Origin: Leucosporidium creatinivorum
Taxonomy: Eukaryota; Basidiomycota; Microbotryomycetes; Leucosporidiales; Leucosporidiaceae
Reading direction: 5' to 3'
NCBI GenBank assembly: GCA_001600635.1
Contig: BCKL01000009.1
Location: 606,755-670,754, forward strand
Length of the DNA stretch: 64,000 nt
Made by a program: the position numbers and the translations under genes
Shown here: positions 1 through 12,840 of the stretch, piece by piece
Numbering within the stretch: position 1 is the stretch's first letter
Layout: the number at the start of each line of letters is the position of its first letter
Notes under the pieces: model-generated
What the model saw: only the letters and a program-made list of their open reading frames with translations
Told to the model about the DNA's origin: nothing
The model's database searches: none

Positions 1-868
1 CGTTAATGACACGGCGGTCGAGCTCGGCGATGCTGTCCTGCGAGGTGACGAGGACGGGATACTCGTCGGCGAAGGAAACTGAAGGGTGGTGGTTGTAGTC
101 GAACGAGGCTCCAGGGAGTCCCTGGACGAAGCCGGTCGCGCTGGCTTCACGAAGCTCCTCACCGCGCTGGATGAGGAGGACGGGGCGGCCCATGTACGCC
201 GAGAGGGCGGCGCGGAGCTCGGGGGTGCCGACCGAGTAACCATCGACGTGACCGCCCCAGAGGGTAAAGTCGGGGTGGTGGTCCTCGGCTGGGAAGGTGG
301 CTGGATCGGGTCGGGCGAGGGAGATGGTGTGCGCCGAGGAGGGAGCGTCGTCGGTGGCAGGGACGATAATGGTGAGGAGGTGGCGCTCAAAATCGATGGC
401 GGTTTCGATGAGGATCATCTGTAGTGCTACATGTCAGCTCAAGAGCTCAGGCCGAGCGAGAAGGGCTCGTGCCCCCGACGCGCCGTCGAAGCGCCTTCCT
501 AGCAGACTGACCTTGGGGATTGTACGAGCAGTGAGGAAGCGGTGAGACTCTTCTTCTACGAGCATGAACTCGCGGTCGTAGCGCAATCCGGAGGGCGTGA
601 CTTCGGCGCTGTCCACTCGGATCCCACGGCAGCTCTGCGCGCACAAGCTTGGTCAGCGAGGCACAGAGAAACAAGAGCAGTGGACGAGCTGTTACCTTGA
701 CAGGGAAGACTGTGGAAATGTCTATCGTCAGCTGGGAGGTCGTTCGGGCTCGACGAGCGACGACTCACTCATCAGCGTCTTGACGGTGATCGCCTCCTCC
801 TGCTGAGCTGCAGCGCCCGTCCATGATGCGAGAGAGTTGGTGAGAGCACTAGGAAGCCAGCGTGACAT
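1..868 (-). CDS. MOSC domain-containing protein (mARC/molybdenum cofactor sulfurase C-terminal-like), partial
   Basis: The gene runs off the left edge, so only the N-terminal part is present. The ATG at 868 opens a short leader, then splicing joins 'VKTLM' to 'IFPVK' and then to 'SCRGIRVDSAEVTPSGLRYD', the hallmark of the MOSC N-terminal beta-barrel domain. 'HRFLTARTIPK' is spliced across an intron at about 421-515 to 'MILIETAID', and the frame stays open to base 1. Family members bind the molybdenum cofactor (mARC N-reductases, MOCO sulfurase C-terminal domains). The MOSC core with its cofactor cysteine would lie outside the window, so the subfamily cannot be decided. The leader has no clear transmembrane helix. 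Exons were joined by eye on GT-AG borders. Confidence 0.82.
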
Positions 869-1144
869 CCTGGAGGTAGCGAGCGACGACGGCGCGAAAC
901 CCGAGTGAGGCGACGGAGACAAAGAGAGGCGTGAGACGTTCGCGCCTTTACGAGGGATGCCGTGAACGAGTCAAGACTGAATTAGGTGAGCTGTAGGCGG
1001 GCAGTGCGGCGGAGAGATGAATCTACGAAGTCACGCGTGCTTTCTCATAGACAGGAGCTGAAGAGGAGGCTGCTCGCTTCTCGGCCTTCTCGGTCCTCCC
1101 TCTCGGCGAAGGCTACTGCTAAAGCTTCCTAACGTTACGACAGC

Positions 1145-4100
1145 TCAAGTAGAAGGCTTCTCCTCCTCTACAGCCTCCGACACCAGCTCCAGGATCTGTC
1201 GCATGTCCTTGCCAACGTTCTTGGGGTCCTTCGAGATGACCTGCCAGACCGGACCGTGGTGAGGGTCGGCGGTGATGGCTTTTGCGAGCACAATCTCTCT
1301 GTGGGCCTGGATGAGAAGTGGAGTCAGGGTATGTAGCGAACGAGAGTGGAGTGGCAGGCTCACCTCCGTGCCATGGTTCTTCTCGAAGCGCCACCACCAG
1401 CCCCAAGCGTCGCCGTAATCGCCGTCAGCGGTGATGGCACGCCCGAACCAGTCACGCGCCTTCTCGACCTTGCGTTCAGACCAGAAGAGACGAGCGACGG
1501 TGACGATGACGGCGGGCGAGTTGTTGGTCTTCTTGAGGGCGTCGACCGAGCGAGACTTGCGAGTCGGCCGAGGTTCGCACCAGACCGAGTAAGAGTGTAG
1601 GAGACCTGAGGCAGGAAGAGTTTGTAGTGCTATGAAGGAGCAAGGTCAGCGAGTGCTCAAGTACAGAGTCCAACGACGACTCACCTCGCGCGAGCATTCC
1701 CTTCGCAGCTCCACTTCCATCGCGCTCTTCGACTCGTACGCTCTCCAACCACAGATCCTCGCTCTTTCCGTTGAGTCCCCTCGCCTTCTCCAGCAGAGCC
1801 CTGGCCTTGATCCGTACGCCCATATCCTCCTCGAGCCTCGAGCTCATGAGCCAAAGCGGGACCGACTGAGGGCACTTCTTGACGCCGGCGGCGAGAGCCT
1901 CGCGAGCCTCCTTCTTGGCCGGTGGAGTTTGCGAAAGGAGGAGCTGAGCGTGGATGAGGTGGAGCTTGTCGCAGGTGGGGTACTGCACGAGACCCGCCTT
2001 GACGGTGGAGAGGGCCGACTCGGGAGTGCCGTGCTGGCGCTCGAAGACGGCCGACTTGACCCAGATCTGCAGAGGGGAGGCGAAGGGGTCAGCCTTACAC
2101 TGCAAGAGCGGCGCAGCGAACGAACGTACCCGCTCGGTGCCAGCAACATCCCTCGCGCGAGCCATGAGCTGCCTCGCCGCCTCGATCTCCTTGTTCTCCG
2201 CCTCAAGCTTGATGGCAGCGAGCCAGATGCCCTCGCTTTCCGGGTTGGCCTCGAAAGCGCGACCGAGGATGGCACGAGCTCCGGGAACATCGTCGGCGAG
2301 CCACGACTCCTTGGCGGCCATGAGCTAGAAAGAAGGGCAGGTAAGTTGAGTCTTCGACGGAGAGCAGATAGGCGAGATCTCACCCAGAGGACCTCGGCGT
2401 GTGGTACCGAGGCAACAGCACGGTCGAGCAGAGCGAGTAGAGATTCCCTGCGAGTTGAAAAAGGGACGAAGTCAGCGCCGAGCTACCAACAGCAGCGATG
2501 CGCCAACTCACCGCGTGCCGTGCGCCTTCTCCAACTCCGCTGCCCGCCTCCAGATGGCCTGCTTCTGAGGGAAGACGTTCAGAGCGTAGGCGTAGATGGC
2601 CCTCGCGGCGCCGATGTGACCCTTCGTCTCCATCGACTTGGCATCCTCCAACCAAACGTCCTGCCTGTCCTCCTCCTCGATGTCGAGATGCAGCGTGGCC
2701 TTGATGATGGCCTGGCTGGTGACCACGCTACCCTGCGACTCGCACTTCTCGGCCTCTTGCAGCCACTGCTCCCTCGATAGCTCGGCTCCGTTCTTCTTGA
2801 GCGCGGCGACTCCATTGGCGATGATGGCGTCGACCTGACCGTTGTTGCCCTCCTGCTCCTGCAATCGACCAGCGGCAATCCAGATCTCGTGCGAAGTGGG
2901 AATCGTCTTGCGCGCCTTGTTGAGCACTTGGCGAGCGCGGTCGGGCGTTTCGAGACGGGCGAGGGCGAGCCAGAGCTCTTGCGAGTGGGGGATGACCTCG
3001 ACGGCGCGAGCGAGAAGAATACGAGCGTCTTCTGGGTTCTCCTCGAGCTTGACGGTCTCCTTCCAAAGCTTGACGGAGGCAGGGATGTACTCGAGAGCTG
3101 CGAGCGGACGGCGAGGTCAGTTCTGGGACTGTGGAAGAACGAGCAAGAAGCTCACCTTTCCGCAGAACACGCTTCTTGGCCTTGATCTCGGTCTCCAGCT
3201 CGACGGCCCTCATCCAGATGCGCACCGACTGAGGCAGCTCCTGCACGGCGTTGGCGAGGATGACCTTGGCGTTCTCGTTGGTCTACAGCAGGGCAAGAAG
3301 TAAGCGTCGGTACCCGCTAGCGATCATAAGTGATTCGACTTACGTTCAGCTCGCTAGCAGCGATCCAGACGTCCTCGTTCTTGGAGCAGTGCTGACATCC
3401 CTCGGCGATGATCTTGCGAGCTTGCACCGACTTTCCAGCGACGTTCTCGAGCCATGCAGCGGCCACCCATCCTGGTGCGTGTTTGGGGTTGGTCTTGATG
3501 AGGGATTGGAGAAGGGCACGGGCACGCTTGATGTCACTGCGAGCGAGGGAGGTCAGCTCGGGTCGCGTCTAATCGGCCAGAGAACGTACCCAATCTCGGC
3601 GGAGCTCTTGAGCACCTGGGTGTCAAGTCCAGAAAGGTAGCCCTTGGGGTCGATGGTCGTCTGGCCCGAAACCGAGTCGGTTCCGGCCTGCTGCTCGAGC
3701 TTGATCGACAGCATCTTCTCACGAGCTTGTCCAATCTCGGCGAAATCGGTGAGGGCATCTGCTGGAGTCTCGAGGCCGTTCTGTAGGTGGTCGAAGGCGT
3801 CAGCGATGGAAGAAGAACCAAGGCGACCAAGACTTACGCTCATCTGCTCGGCGTCGAGGGAGGACTCGAGCGCGTTGCGATCCCTAGCACCGACAAGGAT
3901 GCTATCGGGTACGACGTATCCTCGTCCCTCCATTCGAGGCTTCTTGACGCGGTTACCGATGAGGTTGTTGACCTCGGCTGCGAGAGGAAGGTCGAAGGAG
4001 GGCAGCCGGTCAGCCCCGTGCTCGTCCTCGGGCCACAGTCAGCCAGCGAGAGAGCACTCACGTAGACTATCCCACTGCTCATCCGTCATGTCCGCCAACC

Positions 4101-4734
4101 CACGCTTCAAGTCGGCGAACTGACTCTGAATCGTTGGCCTCTCCGCTCGGAACTTGTCCTCCTCCTCCTTTTCCCTAGCCTCCCTACGAGCCTTGCGGCG
4201 CTCGTCAATCTTGGCATCGACAAACTCATAGATGCGATCTGCCTCCTCGTCGTCGGCCTCGTAGACCATGCCTGTGAGAATCGTCGAGGTCAGCTCAGTC
4301 GCGCTCCCCCTGCTTATACGGCTCTCCGCTGCTGTCCAGCAGCCCAACGACTGAGCGAAACTCACCAGCAAACAGTCCCGTCTCATTCTCTGGATCCTGA
4401 TATTGATCCGGGTCGGCCTCAATCTCCTCCCCCCTGCCTCCCTCCTTAGCCGCTCCCTCTGCTCCCTCCTCGGGCGCAGCTTCTCGAGCAGGTCCGATAT
4501 CCGACCGTGTAGTGAATCCAGAAGCTCCACGACCCAGTCCAGCGACGTAGGCGGCCGGGGCCTTCATCTTGAGCTGTGTGGGCGAGGCGAGCGCGCGGTC
4601 AGTGACTTGATGCAGCTGCGGCACGAGAGCTGGAGAACGTACGAAGGCATATTTGTCGCCCTGCAGTAGGTGTGCTGTATGAGGGAGTGGTCAGCTAGCC
4701 ATGCTGCGCCCTAACGGCGAGCCGACGCACCCAT
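1145..4734 (-). CDS. PRP6: Pre-mRNA splicing factor PRP6/Prp1 (U4/U6.U5 tri-snRNP)
   Basis: PRP6 bridges U5 and U4/U6 in the nuclear tri-snRNP. The N-terminus carries the PRP1_N signature '[16 protein letters not shown]', followed by an acidic stretch ('[12 protein letters not shown]'). Nearly all the rest is HAT/TPR-like helical repeats, recognisable by recurring 'IW..A...E' and 'A R.I..RA' patterns ('LWLESVRVE', 'IWLAAIKLE', 'EIWIAAGRL', '[10 protein letters not shown]'). The C-terminus ends '[13 protein letters not shown]'. The spliced product is roughly 900-950 residues, the usual length for PRPF6. At least nine introns are visible. The best start model gives a 4-nt coding first exon (ATGG) spliced to '[11 protein letters not shown]', then to '[14 protein letters not shown]'. 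Family assignment is firm; internal exon borders are approximate. Confidence 0.93.
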
Positions 4735-5255
4735 GTTCGAGAATCAGGCGTCGAGGACGTCCAGCAAAGCAGAGGGGCGGGCGAGAGCTCAGGCGAAAGC
4801 GTGCAGCGGTGCTTCGTAGCTGGCGATGCTGCGTTGAGCTCTGTACGAAGCTAGGCAAGTGTCGAAGACGAGACGAGGTAATTTGTGGAGAGCAAGAAGC
4901 ACGACGGGCGACTTCGAGCAGGTCGTCCAGTTCGAATCGCTTCGCAGATCTCTCGCTCTCCTCCTGGGTTACACCGAATCACATTGTGACTTGCGCAAGT
5001 AATTCGATGGCTCAGACTACGCGGTACAGAAAGAGAGAAAGCTAAAAAAGGCGGGGGGAAGTGTAATAGAGGAGGGAGTAGCGAAAGGGTGAGAGGAAAC
5101 GAGGTCTGTAAGAGAGCGAGGAGAAGAGGGGGGAGCTGTGCAGAGGGTGGTGAGAAGAGGAAGGAGAAGGATGGAAAGCAAAAAGCAGCCGTCTAGGTCG
5201 AGCAAGCCCGTCCCAAGCCGAGCCGCCTCGTGAACGCCGAAGGGGCTCGAGCCGC
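4735..5255. other. Intergenic: PRP6 upstream / RHO1 downstream region
   Basis: About 520 bp between the PRP6 start and the RHO1 stop, both on the minus strand. It should contain the PRP6 promoter and 5' UTR and the RHO1 3' UTR. The 5041-5200 part is purine-rich on the plus strand (a pyrimidine-rich tract on the transcribed-sense minus strand just past RHO1). No convincing gene or RNA is seen. Confidence 0.5.
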
Positions 5256-6305
<1,050 letters not shown>

Positions 6306-6795
6306 GATCCTAAAGAGGTGTTAAAGGGAGGGAGAGACGCCGAAGACGAGGGACGGGTTTTGCGAGGTGCGGGAGCTGTAGCGAGTGAACGGAGGGGCCA
6401 AGAGTCAGCTATACTGTGATATGATACAAATGTAGCTTGCTATGCGCGCTCCTACTGCTCTTGTAGAGCGAGAGAAGCGGGAGAACGAGGCGGTGGGTCG
6501 AGACGAGAGCTTGTTTGATGGGCTGTGCTTGGAGGACGACTTACCCTGCTTTGTAGTGAAGAGGTGCAGAGTCCGGGAGAAGCGACGACTAGACAGGCGA
6601 GAGAAGTCCTGTACGAGAGTCGAAAGGCGGAAGGGAGAGACGAGGAAGCGAAGGCGGGAGAGGGAAGGAGGGAAAGCAGCGAGCTGAGCGTTGCGCGAGC
6701 GGTGTTCGCTGAGAGAGACAGAGAAACGCTGGTTCGTCTCCGACGTCTTCCTTCGCTTCACCTTCCAATCGATCTGTAGCTCATCAGCTCCCAAC
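6306..6795. promoter_or_regulatory. Divergent intergenic region between RHO1 and the HAD dehalogenase
   Basis: The ~490 bp separates two genes transcribed away from each other, so it should hold both promoters and 5' UTRs. No TATA box or known operator can be assigned with confidence. Polypyrimidine-rich stretches precede both ATGs. No additional gene is seen. Confidence 0.45.
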
Positions 6796-7808
6796 ATGGC
6801 TACCAGCTCGCCTACCCCTGTGTGCTTCGACGTGCTCGGCACTTGCTTCGGCTTTAGTGACGCAGCTCTCGCGCTTCAAACGGCTTTCCCTCGCCTTTCG
6901 AGCACTATCGCTCAGGCTTTGGTGGATGACTGGTTTCATAGTGCTCAGCGTGATTTCACTTGTGAGTTAACAGGCTTTGCCAGGCTTGTTCGAGCAAGCT
7001 GACCCCGCATCTTCGTCCAGATCTCAGCATGAATGGCGACTACACGTGAGCAGAAGCGCCACAGGAGCTCCAGCGATATATCTAGATCACCGCTGATCGT
7101 TAAACCACCGCAGACCCATCGCCAGCGTGCTCAAAGGCTCGCTGCCCCGCATTCTCTTGAGCGCCGGCCTACTCGCTTCACCCTCTGCCGCCGTCGAATT
7201 CGACATCACCCCCATTACCTCCACCCTCACCTCTCTCCCAGCCCGTCCTTCCCTCGCCGCCTGCTCCAACCTCCTCTCAAGCTCTGAACCCTCCTTCCGC
7301 CTGCTCGCTGCAACGAATGGCGCCGCCGAAACGACCAGAGGGCTCTTCGACCGAGCCCTCGGCGAAGAGGAAAGCTCGAGGTGGGAGGTGTTCAGCTGCG
7401 ATGAGATCAAGGTGGCCAAGCCAGCGCAAGAGGTGTATGAGGCCGTGTGGAAGAAGCTCGGTATGGAGAAGAAGACGGCTCGGGCTGGCTGGTTCGTCGC
7501 TTCGCACTCGTGGTGAGTTTTCAAAGTCGCGTCTGTGCTCTGACACTCGACGCTAATGTAACCTACGCGTAGGGACCTTCACGCTGCGAAGAAAGCTGGG
7601 TGAGCGCTGCTCGGCGATCCTTCTCTTTTTTCGAAGCTCACTCTGAGCTCTTCCTTACAGCTTCCAAACCGCTTGGGTGTCCTACGAGGAGCACGTACCT
7701 CTGGATTCGCTCTTCGGCGCCCCCGACATCATCGCCGTGGATCTCGAGGATGCTGCTCGGCAGATCATCGTCAAGGAGGCCGACAAAGCCAAATCGACCT
7801 TCATGTAG
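6796..7808 (+). CDS. Haloacid dehalogenase-like hydrolase (type II 2-haloacid dehalogenase-like)
   Basis: HAD-superfamily hydrolase. Exon 1 starts 'MATSSPTPVCFDVLGTCFGF'. The motif I aspartate is in 'CFDVLGTCFGF', where the usual second acidic residue (DxD) is G/T-like, as in L-2-haloacid dehalogenases. Later pieces include 'RLLAATNGA' (motif II region, T/N), 'DEIKVAKPAQEVYEAVWKKL' (motif III lysine in 'KPAPEVY' form) and 'GWFVASHSWDLHAAKKAG' (motif IV region, V-A-S-H.WD.HGA). The order and spacing are those of the haloacid dehalogenase subfamily. Introns interrupt at about 6962, 7044, 7514 and 7600. The gene ends 'ADKAKSTFM'. Natural substrate cannot be told; many fungal members are not true dehalogenases. 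Confidence 0.85.
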
Positions 7809-8689
7809 CTGAGGTTGAGGGACTCTGAGGGTCGGATTGCTGTATGTGGTTGTGCCGCAAAGCAGTACTGCTCTGCTTCGATGTAAATCTGACGATCAGA
7901 GCGCCCTTGCGCGTTTCGCACCGAGAGCTCGGCGCTGACTTCCCGGATTGAGAACTCCCTGGTTGCGGCGGAGGTAGCTCGTTCGAGCCTACATTACAAG
8001 ACGACTTGAGAGAGTGTCTATAACGCTACATCACTCTCACTTATTTTTCAACTCTCAAGCACCCAAAAACGAGCTTTCGGCGATCCGGCTCGGCAGCTCT
8101 GTAGCAATCCTTTTTGGCCTCTTGAGTCTGCTGCTGTGCTGTACCGAGCTCCAGATTGTCCCGCTGCCCCTCACCTGTCCCTCATTCGCCCTCAAGATCT
8201 TGTTGTCTGGCCCGGAGAGCTTCGCTTCGGCGTTGAGCAAAGAGGAGCCGTCTGAACTCGGTTCTGTAGCTTTCTACGCGGTTGGAAATTGAATACAATT
8301 TCTCAGCATCACAGGCGAAAATGTCGTGATCCCTTTGATGTCATGCAGGCCGGGGAAACCGAACGCTGGGCAGCGGGCGGGAGACTTTGAGAGGCGACCG
8401 AGCGCCCTCAGCTGACCGCAACACGCAAGGCTTTGAAGAGCTGTAGTGCGACGATGAGGGTGTTTGGAAGCTCGGGAGTGNGNTNNTAATGTAGCTACAT
8501 ATGATGGGCTGCTCTGGGCGTTGAGAACAGTGAATAGGACCCTCTCCAGCCCGAGCAATTGCTCCGACGGAGGAATCTCGTGCGAAGGCGAAAGTGGTCA
8601 CGAGCTGGTGCAGAGCAGAGAGCAGTTCTTTGTTGGAGCGTTCACCTCTTGCTTTCCTACGATTCACTGCTCTCCCCAGCTCGACAACG
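7809..8689. other. Intergenic region with ambiguous bases
   Basis: About 880 bp between two plus-strand genes. It includes the dehalogenase 3' UTR, several copies of the TCGGCG core seen throughout the window, and an unresolved spot with N calls at 8481-8486. Directly after the N calls is a 12-bp perfect palindrome (atgtagctacat, 8489-8500). No convincing coding region was found. Confidence 0.5.
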
Positions 8690-9845
8690 ATGATCAACCC
8701 TACACTGCCGCCCGAGTTATTAAACCTCATCATCCCGCTGGCCATCCCTTCGCCTTCGCGGGCCTCTTTGCGCGAGCGCGCGGCCGTCCTGTCGTCGCTG
8801 TCGCTGGTCAGCAAGACCTGGCACGCCTATGCTCAACCACAACTCTACTCGCACTTCCGCCTCACCGACAAGCGCCTGCGTCTGCTGGCCAAGGAGCTCA
8901 AGCAGCGGCCTCGAGGTTCGACCGCCGAACACGCACCGAGCGGGTCACGAGCACACCAGGCGAGGCAGGTCAAGATGGTCTCGATGGGCCGGTGGGTCGA
9001 TGATTATGGGGCAGGACTCAAGACGGTGTTGAAAGAGTTTGAAGAGGTCGAGGAGGCCTACTTGGAGGGCACAAAGCAGTGGGGCAGCCTGACCGCCGTC
9101 GCCATGCTTCCCAGTGAGTTGTAACTGCTCGGCTACATCCGGTCGAGCTTCTTGCTAACCTTGTCTACCACTTACAACAGAGCTGGAAACGCTACACCTC
9201 ACTCGCGTCTACAACTTCCTCCCTCCGCCGAACGGCTTCCCTCTCCTCCGCCGACTCTCCCTTGCTTTCGGCCTCGACAAAGGCATCGACTGGGCTCTCC
9301 TCCTCCCTCGCAACGTCCCCAACCTCACTCACCTCATCCTCGACCCCGCGGACTGGACCTTCGCGCAAGATCCTTGCTTCCTCTCGGCGTTCGCTCGCAT
9401 CGCTCCGAAGCTGCAGGCTCTCTGCCTCGCCGGCGCAGATCAAGGAGGCGTCGACTTTGATCAACTCCTGAGGAAGGCGATCAACCTCAAGCATCTCTAC
9501 ATTCATACTACCTCTGACTCGCTCGTCAACGACCTCCACGCCCTGCCCTCGGCGCTGGAGTCCCTTCGCATCTCCTCCACCTCGGCCTCTCCCGAAACGC
9601 TCGCCACCCTCCTCACTCGCTCGAAGGAGGTCCCACACTCCCTCTCCACCCTCAAGCGCCTCACCGTCCCCAACTCGACCATCAACGGCTGGGATTTCCC
9701 GACCGAGACGTCCACCAAGGCGAGGAAGGTCATCGAGGAGTGGTGCGCTGTCAGAGGAGTCGAGTTGCGCTTCTTGTCGAAAGGAGGGATGCAGCTGGAG
9801 GACTGGGTGCCCGATGAGGTGGTCGTCAAGATGGAGGATTGGTAG
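8690..9845 (+). CDS. F-box/LRR-like protein
   Basis: The N-terminus 'INPTLPPELLNLIIPLA' followed by 'SLSLVSKTWHAYAQPQLY' is an F-box-like pattern (L-P-x-E-L-L ... L-V-S-K-x-W). One intron at about 9113-9180 joins 'TAVAMLP' to 'KLETLHLTR'. The rest is a run of irregular leucine-rich segments ('LRRLSLAFGL', 'LTHLILDPADW', 'LQALCLAGA', 'LKHLYIHTT', 'LKRLTVPN'). Such proteins usually recruit substrates to SCF ubiquitin ligases, but no substrate can be inferred. The gene closes 'VKMEDW'. It is one of seven F-box/LRR-type loci in this window and is not close in sequence to the three-copy family at 24.8, 26.5 and 40 kb. Confidence 0.75.
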
Positions 9846-10147
9846 TTGAGGAGCGAGAAGGGAGGGAAGCCTTCGCCGAAACCCACACTAGCCCCTGATA
9901 CAGACACTCGAATACGAAGCAGACATACGAACGCTCACCTACTTGCTCGAGATGAGTATTGAGAGCACGAGGTGAAAGGCAGCACAGTAGAGCGACAAGT
10001 CTGGCCTTCGCCGACGATGGAAGCAGCATGCGCCGAACAGGCTGACTCTCGCACGATGCGCTCTCCCTTCTCACGCTCATACAAAGTACAGACACTGACA
10101 TTACTCTATGAGTCTACGCAAAGCCACGCTCAATGGACCTCACTCCA
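9846..10147. other. Convergent intergenic region
   Basis: About 300 bp between the stop codons of a plus-strand F-box-type gene and a minus-strand MFS gene. It is expected to hold both 3' UTRs. No gene, RNA or repeat was identified. Confidence 0.5.
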
Positions 10148-12840
10148 TCAGACCTGTTCGGCGCCCTTCTTCTCCTCGGCCTGCTCTCCACCTTCAGCCT
10201 TCTCAGCCAACTGGGTATCGACTGGTGCTCCCGATGTGCTCTCAGCATCTGTTTTCGCTTCAGGCAGCTTGATGGGCAAGTTTTTGATGAAGAAAGCCAG
10301 GACGATGGCGAGGCCGGCGATGGGAACGGCGAGGATGAAGACGCTGAGAAGCCGATAAGTGTCAGTTGATGCAGCGGAGAGTACGTTGTGCTCAAGGCTG
10401 AGAGGCTCACATATTGAGCGACTCGACGTAGGCTCGAACGACGGGCGCAATGTCGGCCGGCGACAGCTCGGTGTAGATGTTCAGAGGCGACTCTTTGATG
10501 ACGGAGATGGGGGCGTTCGGAGCGAGAGCGGGAACCTGTAGAGAAAACGGGTCAGTTGATTGATTGGAAGACGATGAAGCAAGCGTAAGAGCAGGAAAGA
10601 TCATCGCCGAGGCGTCGAGCTCCCGTGCACTTCGAGCGAGAACAACTCACCCTTTGGTTCAGCATACCGGAGAGGGCGGCTTCTGCGCATGCAAGGCCGA
10701 CGACACCACCAAGGAACTGTCCGAACGAGGCCATCCCTGTAGCTTGACCGAGAAGCCGAGGGTGGTCTCTAAATTCGACCTGCATGGCGAAGAGCGAGTT
10801 TTGGAAGGCTGTTGGAGCGCAAGCGAGAGGAGAAGTTTTGAGCGCTGACCGACCGCTGTGCAGAGAGGACCTACGAAGACCAATGCCGATGCCTGCGAGG
10901 ATTTGATAGCCGATGATTCGGGCGTTCGAGCTGCCCTCGTTGATCTGCAACATTGGAGAGGTCAGCGATGCTCTTAGTAGAAAAGGAGGGGGCGAGAGAA
11001 CGCACCGTGTAGAGGAGCCCGCCGGCGACGGCGAGGATGGGAGGTCCGGCGATGAGGAAGGGCCAGTAGCGGTTCACGATGGTAACAAGGCGGCCGGAGA
11101 TGATGAGGGTGAGGACAGTGCTGAGCATGAAAGCGATGATGTCGATGCCGGACTTGGTCGCCGAGTGTCGACGGGTGACTTGGTAGAAGATGGGAAGGTC
11201 TGCGCGAGAATGAATGTTAGCCAGCGCCGAGAGGGAGAGGAGACCGAGAGCATCACGCACAGTAGGTGAAGATGAGCATGGCGAATCGAGTGGTGAAGGA
11301 GAAGAAGATGATGGCCCAGACGGAGCTTTTCAAGGTAAACGGTCAGCACACATCGTCTCGGCGCTGAAGAGCGAGCAACTCACTAGCTCTTGAAGAGAGA
11401 GGGCGGGACCATCGCTTTGTCACCGAGGTAACGTTGCCAGAAGAACAGCGCGACCGCCAACACGGCCGCGAGGATGAGGGTGACAATCACGGCTGCCGAC
11501 TTCCAAGGTTTCGTGTTGCCGCCCCACTGAAGGCCGAGGATGAGACAGGTGACGGAACCGAGGACCAGGGTCGCGCCGAGCCAGTCCATGTGGAGCAGCT
11601 TATGAAGCCTGGCCTGCGTGGTGTTCTCCTCGGGCTTCGAGCCGAGCGGAGGGGCTGCCTTGAGGAGGAACGTGATGGCGACGAGGGTCACTCCGCCGAC
11701 GGGGAGGTTGATGTAAAAGCACTGTAGGGGAGGCACAGGGTCAGTAGGGTGTTAGAAGTAGGATGAATATCCGAACGAACCCAGCGCCACGAGACCTGCA
11801 GATCGCGAAAGGGTCAGTGTGAGCAGAGAGCGAGCATCATCGCCGAGCGAACGTACATGATCCGTGAAAGCTCCGCCGATTAGAGGACCGATGATGCTGG
11901 AGAGTCCAAATACGGCACCGAACATCCCAAACAGCTTGGGGCGGTCCTCAAGGCGAGTCACTTGGCCGAGGATCGTGATCCCGGCGATGACTGCGAAGAG
12001 GCAAATGTCAGCGAGCCGCTCCTTCCATAAGGAGAGAGCCATACGCACAGATACCAGCAGCTCCGACCCCTGAAAACGCTCGACCGAAGATCAGGACGTT
12101 GACGTCGTTACAGCTGCCGCAGATGTCCGAGCCGACTTCGAAAATAGTGACTGCCGCGAGCAGGCAGTACTCTGTGGAACGAGGGAGAGAGTCAGCGCTC
12201 GGCCAGAAATGTGCAAGCGCACCCTGAACCTACTCGCAGGGAAGATCCGAAGGATCTGGCCGAAGATGAGAAGGAAAGCCGTCTCTGTGAAGCGAAGGAT
12301 GGTGAGCTCGGCGATTCTCGCGACGTGGGCTGATCAGTGAAGCTGGTCGGCTTCGACTCGCGAGTGAGAATGAAAGAGCTTGATACCCATCCCTGTTGAC
12401 TGAAGGCGTCAAAATCGGAGGCGATCTGTTGGAGGAGCAAGGGGGAAGAGCGCCGAGAAGCGGAGGAGGGTGGTCATGTCGAGGCGTGCAGGAGAGGCGG
12501 GAGGGTCAGCAGTGCATGATAGCGGCAGATACAGGCCTGTCCATACCCTCGGGAGAGCAGTAGCGAGAATGGTCTGATCCAGCGCGATGAGAAGGATCGA
12601 AAGGAGCATTGCCGTGAAAACGAGGGCCAACTTCTTGCCTGTCCAGTGTAGTGCAGGGTCAGCTTGATACGTTGAAAGTAAAGAGCTCGACTCACCCGTC
12701 AACAGCAAGCTCTCGTCGACTGGAGGAGGGCCAACAGGTGGGGCGGCCGGCGAGATCTCCTCCAGCTCCTTCTCGGACGTCGACAGCTTGTCGTTGGTGA
12801 GGGTGACAGTAGGAGAGTGTGGTGCAGCAGTACTGGTCAT
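10148..12840 (-). CDS. MFS transporter, 14-TM drug:H+ antiporter (DHA2) type
   Basis: Plasma-membrane exporter of the major facilitator superfamily. The N-terminal tail is hydrophilic. TM1 then carries the DHA2 signature 'LIALDQTILATALPRIASDF', followed by 'QQGWVSSSFIL', 'FGQILRIFPAKYCLL', 'RAFSGVGAAGI' (motif C region), 'GQVTRLEDRPKLFGMFG' (motif A-like loop), 'GPLIGGAFTDH', the 15-nt micro-exon 'VSWRW' and 'CFYINLPVGGVTLVA'. Later helices include 'LGATLVLGSVTCLILGLQWG' and a final helix 'LSVFILAVPIAGLAIVLAF', followed by a charged tail rich in E, K and Q. There are about a dozen short introns. The ATG at 12840 begins 'MTSTAAPHSP'. Basidiomycete relatives are often labelled aflatoxin-efflux-like, but no toxin cluster is present here, so the substrate is unknown. 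Confidence 0.9.

Noticed and set aside
1632-2780. 382-codon open frame on the plus strand
   Set aside because: It lies antisense to PRP6 exons and introns; its protein is Leu/Arg-rich with no domain, as expected of the reverse complement of GC-rich coding DNA.
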